In this document: in pieces, positions 52,229 to 60,739 of the stretch | How positions within the stretch are numbered: the first letter of the stretch is position 1 | Layout of the letters: the number at the start of each line of letters is the position of its first letter | NCBI GenBank assembly: GCA_963771845.1 | Contig: CAVYVC010000008.1 | Span: forward strand, 1 to 64,000 | DNA: 64,000 nucleotides | DNA from: VAZQ01 sp963771845 | GTDB lineage: Bacteria; Pseudomonadota; Alphaproteobacteria; Rhizobiales; Xanthobacteraceae | Direction of reading: 5' to 3' | Position numbers and translations under genes: made by a program | Notes under the pieces: model-generated | What the model saw: the letters and a program-made list of their open reading frames with translations, nothing else | What the model was told of the DNA's origin: nothing | Databases searched by the model: none

Positions 52229-53654
52229 ATGTTGCGTCATGCCAAGAGATTGTTCTGCCCTGTGCTTCTCATGGCCCTGCTCGGCGCCTGTGCGGTCATG
52301 GACGTTGTCGACCCGCGCTACGACAGCGTGAACCGCAGCACCGCAAAAGCGCGCAACGAATCGATCCTGCTCAATATCATTCGCGCGAGCCACAGCGCGC
52401 CGCTGAAACTTCGTAAGCTTTACCAGGGTGAGCGGAGGGATGAATGTCGGTGCAAGCGCCGGGTTGCCAGTGTTCAACCTGGGCCAGTTCTTTCCTCTCT
52501 TTTCAATTCCAGCGCAAACCGGCGCTTTGGCCCCTCCCACTCCGCAAAGGGCGTTTGGTCTTAGCGACAAGACTTTGGGGGGAACGGCCGCCGCCAACAA
52601 TAGCTATGATATCGGCCTGCTGGAAACCAAGGATTTCTACTCGGGTCTCCTCAAGCCGGTCGATTTGCCGATTGTCAATTTTTTCATTCGGCAGGGATAT
52701 TCACGTGAGTTGCTGTTCTGGCTTTTCGCCAACTCCGTCCGCGAGGCGGTGCCGGGCCGCCCGATCATCGAGTTTCTCAATGACCTGGATCCGGCCCTGG
52801 CCTGCCAGGTCACGAATGGACAGCAGCGCTGCTTCAAGGACATGGTGGACGTCGCTCTCGCAAGCGGCCTTACGATAGAGGAAAAGATCGAGGCGAAGAA
52901 ACCCGATGCGGCAGACAGCACGAAAGACGGCACAAAGAAGACCGGTGGTGGGAAGACCGGCGACGGCAAGACAGGGGATGGCAAGACAGGGGATGGCAAG
53001 ACAGGGGAAGGCAAGGCAGGGGAAGGCAAGGCAGGGGAAGGCAAGACAGGGGATGGCAAAGGCGGTGAGAGTAAGCCGCAAGAGATTCACATCACCGTTT
53101 CGTCCGACAGCAAGTCAGGAGACAGCAAGTCGGGCGGCAGCAAAGACCGAATCCTCGCTCGATTTTGCTTCGATGACGTGCTCGCGGCCCGGGCTGCGAA
53201 AGAATATAGCCCTGAAATTCGGCAATTCCTGTTGTCCAGCGTCCACCGTCCACGCTGCAAGATCGATCCTTGGATCACGAACAAACTTGAGACCGATACG
53301 CTCGAATTCACCTTCGCGGGAACACCATTCGGCACCATAAAGTACGAAATCATTCCACGCTCGGCGTTCGGCATTTATCAGTATCTCGGACGCATCGTGG
53401 CGTCGCGCCAGGAGCAGACGTTCAGGATGCGTGGAAAGCTCTATCCGGTCGAAGATACCCGTATTGCCGCAATCGAGCGCGCAGGCGCGGGAGGTTGCCT
53501 GGTCGACATTAATTTCGAGGACGAATACTACTGCGTCCCCTTGCACGGAGCGCAAAATACCAAGCGCATCATGGGGCTGCTGGCGCAACTGGTCGCGCTC
53601 AACACCAGCACGGCGGATCTCGCAATCACTCCGACAGTGCGGGCAATTCAGTAA
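52229..53654 (+). pseudogene. Repeat-bearing lipoprotein with one frameshift
   Basis: ATG at 52229 begins a lipoprotein signal (LFCPVLLMALLGAC, lipobox Cys) and NRSTAKARNESILLNIIRASHSAPL. An extra A at 52406-52408 breaks the frame; restoring it reads NFVSFTRVSGGMNVGAS and continues to 53654 (about 470 aa in total). The middle holds tandem GDGKT/GEGKA pentapeptides, and the C-terminal 170 residues (RILARFCFDDVLAARAAKEY to VRAIQ) look like a folded domain I cannot name. It lies 12 bp after the barrel gene, so it may be its partner. As written, only a short peptide or the downstream frame from 52428 would be made. Confidence 0.7.
52940..53066 (+). repeat. 15-bp tandem repeats encoding GDGKT units
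   Basis: About eight copies of a 15-bp unit (GGCAAGACAGGGGAT and variants with GCAGGGGAA) encode a Gly/Lys/Thr-rich linker in the lipoprotein. Multiples of three keep the frame, so copy-number change would alter linker length, not reading frame. Confidence 0.8.
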
Positions 53655-53780
53655 GTCCGCTAAACTAACCCGCCCTGCAAGGCCTGCCTGCCTTGGCACG
53701 CGTTGAAAGCGGCGTGGTCACCCGCGCGCGTTGATGTATAGTGCCCTGCGAGTGCTCCATAAGTTCCAGGCGGAGAGAGA

Positions 53781-53903
53781 ATGGTCGAACATTGGACCGA
53801 ACTCGCGAATTCCGGCAACGTGAACGCGCGCGCGCATGACGTACCGGATCAGGCGCCTGATGCGCCGGTCGCCGCCATCCGCGAGTTCAGTGTGGCCGCC
53901 TGA
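53781..53903 (+). CDS. 40-aa hypothetical peptide
   Basis: ATG at 53781 preceded by GCGGAGAGAGA, an excellent ribosome-binding site, and ending in TGA at 53901. The peptide (MVEHWTELANSGNV, ends AIREFSVAA) has no recognised domain. It stops 6 bp before the methyltransferase start and could act as a leader that couples its translation. Confidence 0.45.
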   Translation: MVEHWTELANSGNVNARAHDVPDQAPDAPVAAIREFSVAA

Positions 53904-53909
53904 TCGCGC

Positions 53910-54674
53910 ATGGCTTTCGCGCACGAGAAGCCTCGAACGCGAGGCCGGGAGCAGGACAAGCAGAAGGAGATCGCCTTCTTCGACCACCATGCCGAGGAGG
54001 ACGACTACGATGTCTTCACGCCGCAGTCGAGCGCGCGGCTGATCGAAGCGGTGGTGCGACTGATCGGCCTCGCGCCTCCGGCAAAAATGATCGATCTCGG
54101 CTGCGGCTCCGGCGCATTCACCCATTTGCTCCAGCGCGCCGGCTATGAGTGCGTTGGTCTCGACATCAGCGGCAAGCTGCTGCGCATTGCGCGGCGCCGA
54201 TATCCCGGCATTGAATTTGTGCAGGGCGACATCGAGCACTTGCCGTTTACGGATGGCAGCTTCGACGGCGCATTATTGAGCGGGGTGGTGCACCACCTGC
54301 CTGATCCCTCGCGTTGCGCCGCCGAGACGTTCCGGATACTGCGATCGCATGGACGATTTGTTGCCTTCGACCCCAATCGCATGAATCCGTTCATGTGGCT
54401 CTACCGCGATCCTGCCTCGCCGTTCTACAGCTCAGTGGGGGTTACCGCGAACGAGCGGCCGGTGCTCGCGCGCTCCGTCGCCGCGATATTCGAGCGCGCA
54501 GGCTTCAAGGTGTCATCGCAGTTTCTTGCCGGGCTCGCTTATCGTTACGTCGCTTCTTCGCGCGCGCGCCATCTGCTGCCGATCTACAACCTGATCGATG
54601 CCAGCGTGTTTGCGCTGCCGGTCCTGGCGCGATTTCGTCCATTCGTGCTGACCGCGGGCGCGAAGCGAATGTAG
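53910..54674 (+). CDS. Class I SAM-dependent methyltransferase
   Basis: A 254-aa methyltransferase of the UbiE/Methyltransf_11 class. The SAM-binding motif is MIDLGCGSGAFTHLLQ near 60-75; motif II is CVGLDISGKLL, and FVQGDIEHLPFTDGSFDGALLSGVVHHLPDP covers motifs III-IV. The stop codon TAG is the first three bases of MITE copy C. It precedes a glycosyltransferase and a Nudix gene on the same strand; all three could belong to cell-surface glycan or lipid synthesis. Confidence 0.9.
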   Translation: MAFAHEKPRTRGREQDKQKEIAFFDHHAEEDDYDVFTPQSSARLIEAVVRLIGLAPPAKMIDLGCGSGAFTHLLQRAGYECVGLDISGKLLRIARRRYPGIEFVQGDIEHLPFTDGSFDGALLSGVVHHLPDPSRCAAETFRILRSHGRFVAFDPNRMNPFMWLYRDPASPFYSSVGVTANERPVLARSVAAIFERAGFKVSSQFLAGLAYRYVASSRARHLLPIYNLIDASVFALPVLARFRPFVLTAGAKRM

Positions 54675-54910
54675 AGCAGTTTCGATGACGTTCGATTACG
54701 ACGCGACGGTGCGGCCTGCGATACCTCTCCCCGCAGGGGAGAGGTCGGATCGCGCTAATTTTAGCGCGATCCGGGTGAGGGGGATCAGGTTCACGAGTAG
54801 TCGCCCCCTCACCCGGAATGAGCGCGAGGCGCCCATTCCGACCTCTCCCCTGCGGGGAGGCCCGCGGGGAGAGGTGGACCTGCTGGCTCAATCTCAGCGA
54901 GACATGCCTA
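54672..54910. repeat. MITE-like palindromic element, copy C (long form)
   Basis: Same architecture as copy A: TAGAGC start, two CCTCTCCCC hairpins, GGATCGCGC and CCCTCACCCGGAATGAGCGCGAGGCG segments, and a decayed right end (CAGCGAGACATGCC). It supplies the stop codon of the upstream methyltransferase and ends a few bases before the ATG of the glycosyltransferase. Confidence 0.8.
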
Positions 54911-54913
54911 ACA

Positions 54914-55660
54914 ATGCCCGTGCTTGATATCGTCATTCCCGTCTATAACGAGGGGCGCAATATCATCGCAACGCTCGCCGCGCTGGCATCGTGCGTGAAG
55001 ACGCCTGGGCGGGTGCTTGTTTGTTACGATCACCCCGGCGACGATACGCTGCCGGCGGTCCGCGACAACGCGCAGGCCTATGCCGGTCTTCCCGTCGAGC
55101 TCGTGCGCAATCATGGCCGCGGCGCCCATGCCGCCGTGATGGCAGGCTTCGCCGCGAGCACGGCGCCTTATGTCGTGATGTATCCCGCCGATGATGACTA
55201 CAATGCCGCGATGCTCGACCGCATGGTCGAGTTGGCGCGCCGGGGCTGCGATATTGTGTGCGCCAGCCGATTTATGCCTGGAGGCGCCATGGTGGGATGC
55301 CCGCCGCTCAAGGCGGCGCTGGTGCGTGCCGGCAATTTCACGCTGCATCATCTTGCTCGCGTGCCGACCACCGATGCCAGCAACGGATTTCGCATGTTCT
55401 CGCGCCGGGTGATCGATCGCATTCCGGTCGAATCCGATCAGGGCTTCTGCTACAGCATTGAGCTTCTGGTGAAGGCGCATCGGCTGGGCTGGCCGATTGC
55501 CGATGTTCCGGTGCGCTGGTTCGAGCGCCGGCACGGCGAGAGCCGCTTTCGCGTGCTCAGCTGGCTTCCGGCCTATCTGCGCTGGTACTTCTATGCGTTT
55601 GCCACGACGTTCCTGCGGCGCAGCCCCGCGACCGTCGCCTTTCGGGGCGCGCAGAGCTGA
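54914..55660 (+). CDS. Family 2 glycosyltransferase
   Basis: A 248-aa GT-A glycosyltransferase. The nucleotide-binding start is LDIVIPVYNEGRNIIATL, the DxD-like motif is YPADDDYN near 95, and the acceptor region is ASNGFRMFSRRVID with a C-terminal WFERRHGESRFRV and basic helix. It resembles dolichyl-phosphate-mannose-synthase-like enzymes that transfer sugar to polyprenyl phosphate. The ATG at 54914 directly follows the MITE; the longer open frame is repeat sequence. The stop shares a base with the Nudix ATG. Confidence 0.88.
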   Translation: MPVLDIVIPVYNEGRNIIATLAALASCVKTPGRVLVCYDHPGDDTLPAVRDNAQAYAGLPVELVRNHGRGAHAAVMAGFAASTAPYVVMYPADDDYNAAMLDRMVELARRGCDIVCASRFMPGGAMVGCPPLKAALVRAGNFTLHHLARVPTTDASNGFRMFSRRVIDRIPVESDQGFCYSIELLVKAHRLGWPIADVPVRWFERRHGESRFRVLSWLPAYLRWYFYAFATTFLRRSPATVAFRGAQS

Positions 55661-56226
55661 TGCGCCGCGGCCCGTCCGTACAATGGCCGAGAATACGCTC
55701 GCGCCGCACCACCCGCGTGTCGCCTTGGGTGAGCATCGTCGCGCGCGAGGTCGAGTTCGCGCGCGGCGCAAAGCCGCAAACCTATCACGCCGTCGAGCAG
55801 GCCGACTATATCGCAATCGTTGCGCTCACGCGCAGCGGAAAGATTCCGATCGTGCGCCAGTACCGGCCGGCGCTTGAAGCATTTTCCTGGGAGCTGCCGG
55901 CAGGTCTTGTCGATCATGGCGAAGATCCGATCGGCTGTTGCCGGCGCGAGCTCGTTGAAGAGACCGGGCTCACGGCGCGGAAGATCCATCTTCTCGCTGC
56001 GACATTTCCTTGCACCGGACGCCTCAACAACCGCATCCATTCCTTCTTTGTGGATGCCGGCAGGCGCGTAAACGGATTTGCGCTCGAACCGGGCATGCAG
56101 GTCAAGCTTGTCTCGCCCGCGGAGATTGCGCACTTGATCAAGAACGGCCGATTTGTTTCGCAGCTCCACATTGGTGCTTTGCTTCTTGCCGAGCTTCACG
56201 GCTTTATCGACCTGCCGCGCGGGTGA
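55660..56226 (+). CDS. Nudix hydrolase (ADP-ribose pyrophosphatase type)
   Basis: A 188-aa Nudix protein. The box is GLVDHGEDPIGCCRRELVEETGL at about 87-109, with the G-x5-E-x7-REVxEE-x-G pattern intact. The YRPALEAFSWELPAG segment before it is typical of the ADP-ribose/GDP-mannose pyrophosphatase group. Coupled to the glycosyltransferase. Substrate could be a nucleotide sugar or ADP-ribose. Confidence 0.88.
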   Translation: MRRGPSVQWPRIRSRRTTRVSPWVSIVAREVEFARGAKPQTYHAVEQADYIAIVALTRSGKIPIVRQYRPALEAFSWELPAGLVDHGEDPIGCCRRELVEETGLTARKIHLLAATFPCTGRLNNRIHSFFVDAGRRVNGFALEPGMQVKLVSPAEIAHLIKNGRFVSQLHIGALLLAELHGFIDLPRG

Positions 56227-56345
56227 GCGTTCCGTACCGGCGGCTCACTTGCAATCATCGTTGCCCGGCGGCACTGTCGTTGCCAGCTGAAATTCGACGG
56301 CGTACCGGCACGTCGGCGGGATCAGGTCCACAAGGAGAGTTTCTA

Positions 56346-57506
56346 ATGACAACCAAGTTGGTGTGTTCGCGCCTGGGCACCCTCGCCGCCTGCTTGCTCC
56401 TGATCGCGGCGGCATCGCCGGCATCGGCGCAGATCAAGTTCGGCTTCCAGGCGCCGCTGACCGGACCGGCAGCCACCGACGGCAAGTCCGCGAAGATCGC
56501 AGCCGACATGGCGGTTGAAAAAATCAACGCCGCAGGCGTGCTCGGCCAAAAAATCGAGCTCATCAGCTACGACGATCAGGCCAAGACCGAAGAGGCGGTG
56601 TTTACCGCCAACAAGCTCGTCGGCCAGGACGGTGTGAAATTTGCGGTATCCGGAAGCTACTCGGCCTCCGGTCGCGCCGCTGCGCCGATTTTCCAGCAAG
56701 CCGGTGTTCCGTTCATTTCGGCCTACGGGGTTCACCCCGACATCACGCGCGCCGGCAATTACGTCTTTCGCGGCGTTCACCTTGGTCCTCCCCAGGGGAG
56801 AGCGGCAGCGAAATTCATCGGAGACAATCTCGGTCGCAAGCGCGTCTCCATCGTGAGCATGGACAACGACTATGGGCAGGCGACGCTTGAGGGCTTCAAG
56901 AGCGCGGTCGACCAGTTCGGCATCAAGGTGCTGGGCGAATACAGCTACTCGCTCAAGGATCGCCAGTTCGGCTCCATTGTGGCGAGCGTCAAGCGCGACA
57001 ATCCTGACGTTGTTTATGTCACCGGCTATTTCTTCACCGCGGCTCCGCTGGTCACTCAGCTTCGCTCCGCCGGGATCCAGGCTCCGATTGTCGGGTCACA
57101 GGCTTTCGACGCCCAGAAACTTATTGAAATCGCGGGCTCGGCGGTGGAGGGCGTCTATATCGTGGGCGGGCTTAATCGCGATCGCGACATGCCCGAGCTC
57201 AAGGAATACCTCGCGCAATTCCAGAAACGGGCCGGCTACGCCGGCGAGAATGTCGGCGCCACCGTCTATTCCGCCGTGCGCCTGATGGCCGACGCGATCA
57301 CGCGCGCAGGCACGCCTGATCCGGCGAAAGTTCGCGACGCCCTGGCGGCGACCAAGAACTTTCCGCATCTCGCCGGCGAGCTCGTGAGCTTCAACCCGTT
57401 GCGTGAAATCAATATGCCGATGAACGTCAACGTGGTGAAGGATGGTCAATTCCGTCACTACGCCTGGATCGACGATCTCAAGCTGCTCGCGCCGCCCACC
57501 GAATGA
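56346..57506 (+). CDS. livK: Branched-chain-type ABC substrate-binding protein
   Basis: A 386-aa periplasmic type I binding protein (Leu/Ile/Val or amide family). The signal peptide (LGTLAACLLLIAAASPASA) ends before QIKFGFQAPLTGPAATDGKS. The VEKINAAGVLGQKIELISYDDQAKTEEAV and VSIVSMDNDYGQATLEGFK segments are characteristic. AAGGAG precedes the ATG at 56346. First gene of a complete importer operon; given the downstream catabolic genes its ligand may be an imidazole/thiohydantoin-type compound rather than a branched-chain amino acid. Confidence 0.92.
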   Translation: MTTKLVCSRLGTLAACLLLIAAASPASAQIKFGFQAPLTGPAATDGKSAKIAADMAVEKINAAGVLGQKIELISYDDQAKTEEAVFTANKLVGQDGVKFAVSGSYSASGRAAAPIFQQAGVPFISAYGVHPDITRAGNYVFRGVHLGPPQGRAAAKFIGDNLGRKRVSIVSMDNDYGQATLEGFKSAVDQFGIKVLGEYSYSLKDRQFGSIVASVKRDNPDVVYVTGYFFTAAPLVTQLRSAGIQAPIVGSQAFDAQKLIEIAGSAVEGVYIVGGLNRDRDMPELKEYLAQFQKRAGYAGENVGATVYSAVRLMADAITRAGTPDPAKVRDALAATKNFPHLAGELVSFNPLREINMPMNVNVVKDGQFRHYAWIDDLKLLAPPTE

Positions 57507-57520
57507 TCCGCGGATAGGCC

Positions 57521-58393
57521 GTGGCCTATTACATCGACCTGGCCTTCAACGGCCTGGTCTTCGGCTGCATGTATGCCTTGATGGCCGTCGGCCTCACCCT
57601 GGTCTACGGCCTCCTGCGCATTCTCCATATCGCCCATGCCGCCGTTTACGCCTTTGGCGCGTACATCACGGTGATCGTTGCGAACGCCACCGGCAGCATC
57701 GCAATCGGGATCCTGGCAGCGATCGCGGCGGCCACGCTGCTCGGCATGGCAATTTATCGGCTGCTCTACGAGCCTTTGCTCGATTACCCGCCTTACGTTG
57801 CCATGATCGCCTCCATTGGTCTTTTGGTCGTGATGGAGGATGGTTTCCGGATTGCTTTTGGCGAACAGGGCCTGACCTTCGCCCGCAATCCCTATCCAAC
57901 GCAGTTGCACGACATTGCGGGTCTCACGGTCAACACGGTTCAGATCGCAATCATCGCGTTGTCGACAATATGCCTGGTCCTGCTTGCCCTCTTCACCACC
58001 CGCACCAGGATCGGCATCGGCTGGCGCGCGACCGTCTCCGACCCGCGCATTGCCACGAGCTTCGGGGTCGATGCGATCAAGGTGCGTTATCTCAACTTTG
58101 CAATCGGCTCGGCGCTCGCCGCGCTCGGCGGCGCGCTCATTGCGCTCCTCAACAATTTCGTCGAGCCAACAATGGGCTTTGTGGTCAGCTATAAGGCGCT
58201 CGCCATCATCGTGCTCGGCGGGCTCGGCAGCCTGCAGGGCACTCTGATCGCAAGCCTCGCGCTTGGACTGACCGAGTCCTACGGCACCATTTTCGTTGGC
58301 CGGTTCCTCGATCGCGATGCCATTGCATTCCTGTTCCTGATTGCCGTGCTGCTCATTCGCCCGCAGGGGCTTGCCGGAGCACGCACGGCATGA
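57521..58393 (+). CDS. livH: Branched-chain-type ABC permease, LivH
   Basis: A 290-aa integral membrane protein with about eight TM helices. The LivH pattern is visible (YYIDLAFNGLVFGCMYALMAVGLTLVYGLLRILHIAH at the N-terminus, spanning the first helices; VLGGLGSLQGTLIASLALGL near the C-terminus, the EAA-like loop). GTG start at 57521, 14 bp after livK. The stop overlaps livM by 4 bp. Confidence 0.93.
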   Translation: MAYYIDLAFNGLVFGCMYALMAVGLTLVYGLLRILHIAHAAVYAFGAYITVIVANATGSIAIGILAAIAAATLLGMAIYRLLYEPLLDYPPYVAMIASIGLLVVMEDGFRIAFGEQGLTFARNPYPTQLHDIAGLTVNTVQIAIIALSTICLVLLALFTTRTRIGIGWRATVSDPRIATSFGVDAIKVRYLNFAIGSALAALGGALIALLNNFVEPTMGFVVSYKALAIIVLGGLGSLQGTLIASLALGLTESYGTIFVGRFLDRDAIAFLFLIAVLLIRPQGLAGARTA

Positions 58394-59238
58394 GCGCCTA
58401 CGCGTATAGCGTGCTCGCCATCATGGGTATCAATGTCATGCTGGCCGTGAGCCTGAACATGATCACGGGATTCTGCGGTCAATTCAGTCTCGGGCATGCG
58501 GCGTTCTATGGTGCGGGAGCATACGCGGCCGCGTTTCTCGCAGCTGCCGGTTCTTCCGTTCCGGTTTCCTTGCTGGCAGGTGTTGTGGCCGCCGGCGCTC
58601 TCGGCGTGATTGTCGGATTTGCATCCTTGCGGCTGCGGCACGATTTTCTGGCCGTGACCACGATCGGCATAAGTTTTCTGTTCGTCGGGTTCGTGCGCAA
58701 GCAGCTATGGCTCGGCGCCGAGATGGGGATCAGCAGGATTCCATCCTCCGGACTCGGCACGCAGGGCAATGCGCTCCTCATTCTTGCATGTGCCCTCGCC
58801 ACCATCGCATTCAGCATTTATGTGAACCGCAGCTGGATGGGCTTCGGCTTCCGGGCCGTCGGCGATGACGAGGATACCGCGCGCAGCATCGGGATTTCCG
58901 TTTCCAACTACAAGCTCGTGGCCTTTACCCTTGGAACGGCGATCGCGGGTCTTGCCGGCGGGCTCTATGCCTATTTCACCCAGTTCATTGTGCCGGATTC
59001 GTTTGGTTTCCTGGTATCCGTGATGCTGATGGCGATGGTTGTCATCGGCGGTACCGGCTCCACGCTGGGCGTGGTCGCCGCCGCAATCATCCTCACGCTG
59101 CTTCCCGAAATATTCCGGTTCATCAACGAGTACCGGCTGCTGATCTTTGGAGGGCTTCTCATCCTCGTCATGCGTTTTGCGCCGGAAGGGCTCGCGGGTC
59201 TGGGGCGCGCCGCATTGGGCCGGGCATGGGCGCGGTGA
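58390..59238 (+). CDS. livM: Branched-chain-type ABC permease, LivM
   Basis: A 282-aa membrane protein pairing with LivH. It shows NLNMITGFCGQFSLGHAAFYGAGAY (here SLNMITG) near 20-45, the conserved WMGFGFRAVGDDEDTARSIGISVSNYKLVAF loop and a C-terminal GTGSTLGVVAAAIILTLLPEIFRF. It overlaps livG at its 3' end. Confidence 0.93.
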   Translation: MSAYAYSVLAIMGINVMLAVSLNMITGFCGQFSLGHAAFYGAGAYAAAFLAAAGSSVPVSLLAGVVAAGALGVIVGFASLRLRHDFLAVTTIGISFLFVGFVRKQLWLGAEMGISRIPSSGLGTQGNALLILACALATIAFSIYVNRSWMGFGFRAVGDDEDTARSIGISVSNYKLVAFTLGTAIAGLAGGLYAYFTQFIVPDSFGFLVSVMLMAMVVIGGTGSTLGVVAAAIILTLLPEIFRFINEYRLLIFGGLLILVMRFAPEGLAGLGRAALGRAWAR

Positions 59239-59999
59239 ATTGGGCACTCGAAGTCGAAGCGGCCGCCATCCGCTTCGGCGGCGTGCAGGCTGTCGCCGGA
59301 GTGAGCTTTCTCATCGCGCCCCGCGAAATGGCCGGCTTGATCGGTCCCAACGGCGCCGGCAAAACAACGCTGCTGCGGATCATCGCCGGCGTGCTCAGCC
59401 CCGACAGCGGACGAGTCGTGTTGTCCGGAATTGAAGTCACGCGCTGGCCGACGGCGCGCCGCGTCCGCCACGGTCTCGCCCTCACCCACCAGATCGTGCG
59501 TCCGTTCCGCTCCATGACCGTGCTGGAGAATGTAACGCTCGCTGCCGGTCATCGCCTTACCGCCAACCCATTTGCTGCGCTCACGCGAATAGCCCGTGCT
59601 GCGCAGGAAGCACGCGCGCGCGAGATCCTTGCCAAGGTCGGGCTTTCGGGTGAGGAGAGGAGGCCGGTCACGGCGCTGCCGCTCGGTCACCTCAAGCGCC
59701 TCGAACTCGCGCGGGCTCTCGCGGTCGATCCCAGCCTCATTCTGCTGGACGAGCCGCTTGCCGGATTGAACCACAGGGAAGCGGCAAAGCTTGTGGATCT
59801 CATCGCCGAGATCAACGCCGGCGGCATCACCACGATTCTCGTCGAGCACAACCTGGCGCAGGTCATGCGCGTGTGCCGCCGCCTGCTCGTGCTCGATCAG
59901 GGCAGGATTATCGCCGACGCGGCTCCGCACGAAGTGATGGCGAACCCTGCCGTGCGCGAAGCCTATCTCGGCCCGGGGAGCGAGCATGCTGCGGCTTGA
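59226..59999 (+). CDS. livG: Branched-chain-type ABC ATPase, LivG
   Basis: A 257-aa ABC ATPase. Walker A is GPNGAGKTTLL near 37-47, Walker B with the catalytic Glu is LILLDEPLAGL, and the H-loop is EHN. The usual signature LSxGxxRRLEIAR is here LPLGHLKRLELARAL, a mild deviation. The LivG-type helical insertion (TRWPTARRVRHGLALTHQIVRPFRSMTVLENV) is present. ATG at 59226 lies within the livM end; the stop overlaps livF. Confidence 0.92.
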   Translation: MGAVNWALEVEAAAIRFGGVQAVAGVSFLIAPREMAGLIGPNGAGKTTLLRIIAGVLSPDSGRVVLSGIEVTRWPTARRVRHGLALTHQIVRPFRSMTVLENVTLAAGHRLTANPFAALTRIARAAQEARAREILAKVGLSGEERRPVTALPLGHLKRLELARALAVDPSLILLDEPLAGLNHREAAKLVDLIAEINAGGITTILVEHNLAQVMRVCRRLLVLDQGRIIADAAPHEVMANPAVREAYLGPGSEHAAA

Positions 60000-60739
60000 A
60001 AACATGAGCTGCGGCTATGGTGCGATCCGCGCAGTCCGCGATCTGAGCATCGACGTGCCGGCGGGGTCGGTGTTCGCGCTGCTCGGGCCGAATGGTGCCG
60101 GCAAGACATCCACGATCATGGCGGTCATGGGCCATACGCCCATTCATGCGGGGCGCATCATGTTCGCGGGCAGAGATATCACCGCCGAGCCGGCGGTGCG
60201 ACGGGCAGAGCTAGGCATTGCGCTCGTTCCCGAAGGGCGCAGGCTGTTTTCGGATCTCAGTGTGAAGGAAAACCTCACGGTCGGCGGGTACTCTCGGCCG
60301 CGCGGCGCGCGACGCCATCAATCGCGCAAAGGTCTTCGAACTGTTTCCGATCCTGCGGGCGCGCGCCAGCCAGCTGGCTGGCTCCATGTCCGGCGGTGAG
60401 CAGCAGATGTTGGCCATGGGCCGGGCGCTCATGGCGGAGCCCAAGCTCATGCTCATCGATGAGCTTTCGCTCGGTCTTATGCCGAAGATGGTCGATGTCT
60501 GCTTCAGCGCGCTCGAAGCGTTGCGCAAGGGCGGACTCACAATCGTCCTGGTCGAGCAGAACACGGCGCGCGCGCTGGCGATCGCGGATAATGTTTGTAT
60601 CCTCACCTCCGGGTCAGTCGCATTCTCGGGCCCGGCCGCCGCGGTAACGGCGGATAGCAGCCTGTTCGAGACATTTCTCGGCTCCCCCCGGGAGGACCAC
60701 ATGAGTGCGGCACATGAAACAAATTCTCACGGCGCGTGA
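59986..60739 (+). pseudogene. livF: Branched-chain-type ABC ATPase, LivF, with one frameshift
   Basis: Two frames make one LivF. The first (59986 on) carries Walker A GPNGAGKTSTIMAVMG and ends in ENLTVGG; the second, from about 60290, reads TLGRAARDAINRAKVFELFPIL, the signature MSGGEQQMLAMGRAL, Walker B LMLIDELSLGL and the H-loop region. An extra G in the GGG at 60286-60288 explains the break. The rest of the operon is intact, so this may be a sequencing error. The stop at 60739 lies inside the next gene. Confidence 0.82.

Noticed and set aside
52940..53066. Tandem repeats considered as a CRISPR array
   Set aside because: The 15-bp units are contiguous with no spacers and are translated in frame; they are coding repeats.
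60386..60739. Separate 117-aa ABC ATPase gene
   Set aside because: It begins at the signature motif and continues LivF in another frame; it is the 3' half of one gene, not a separate protein.
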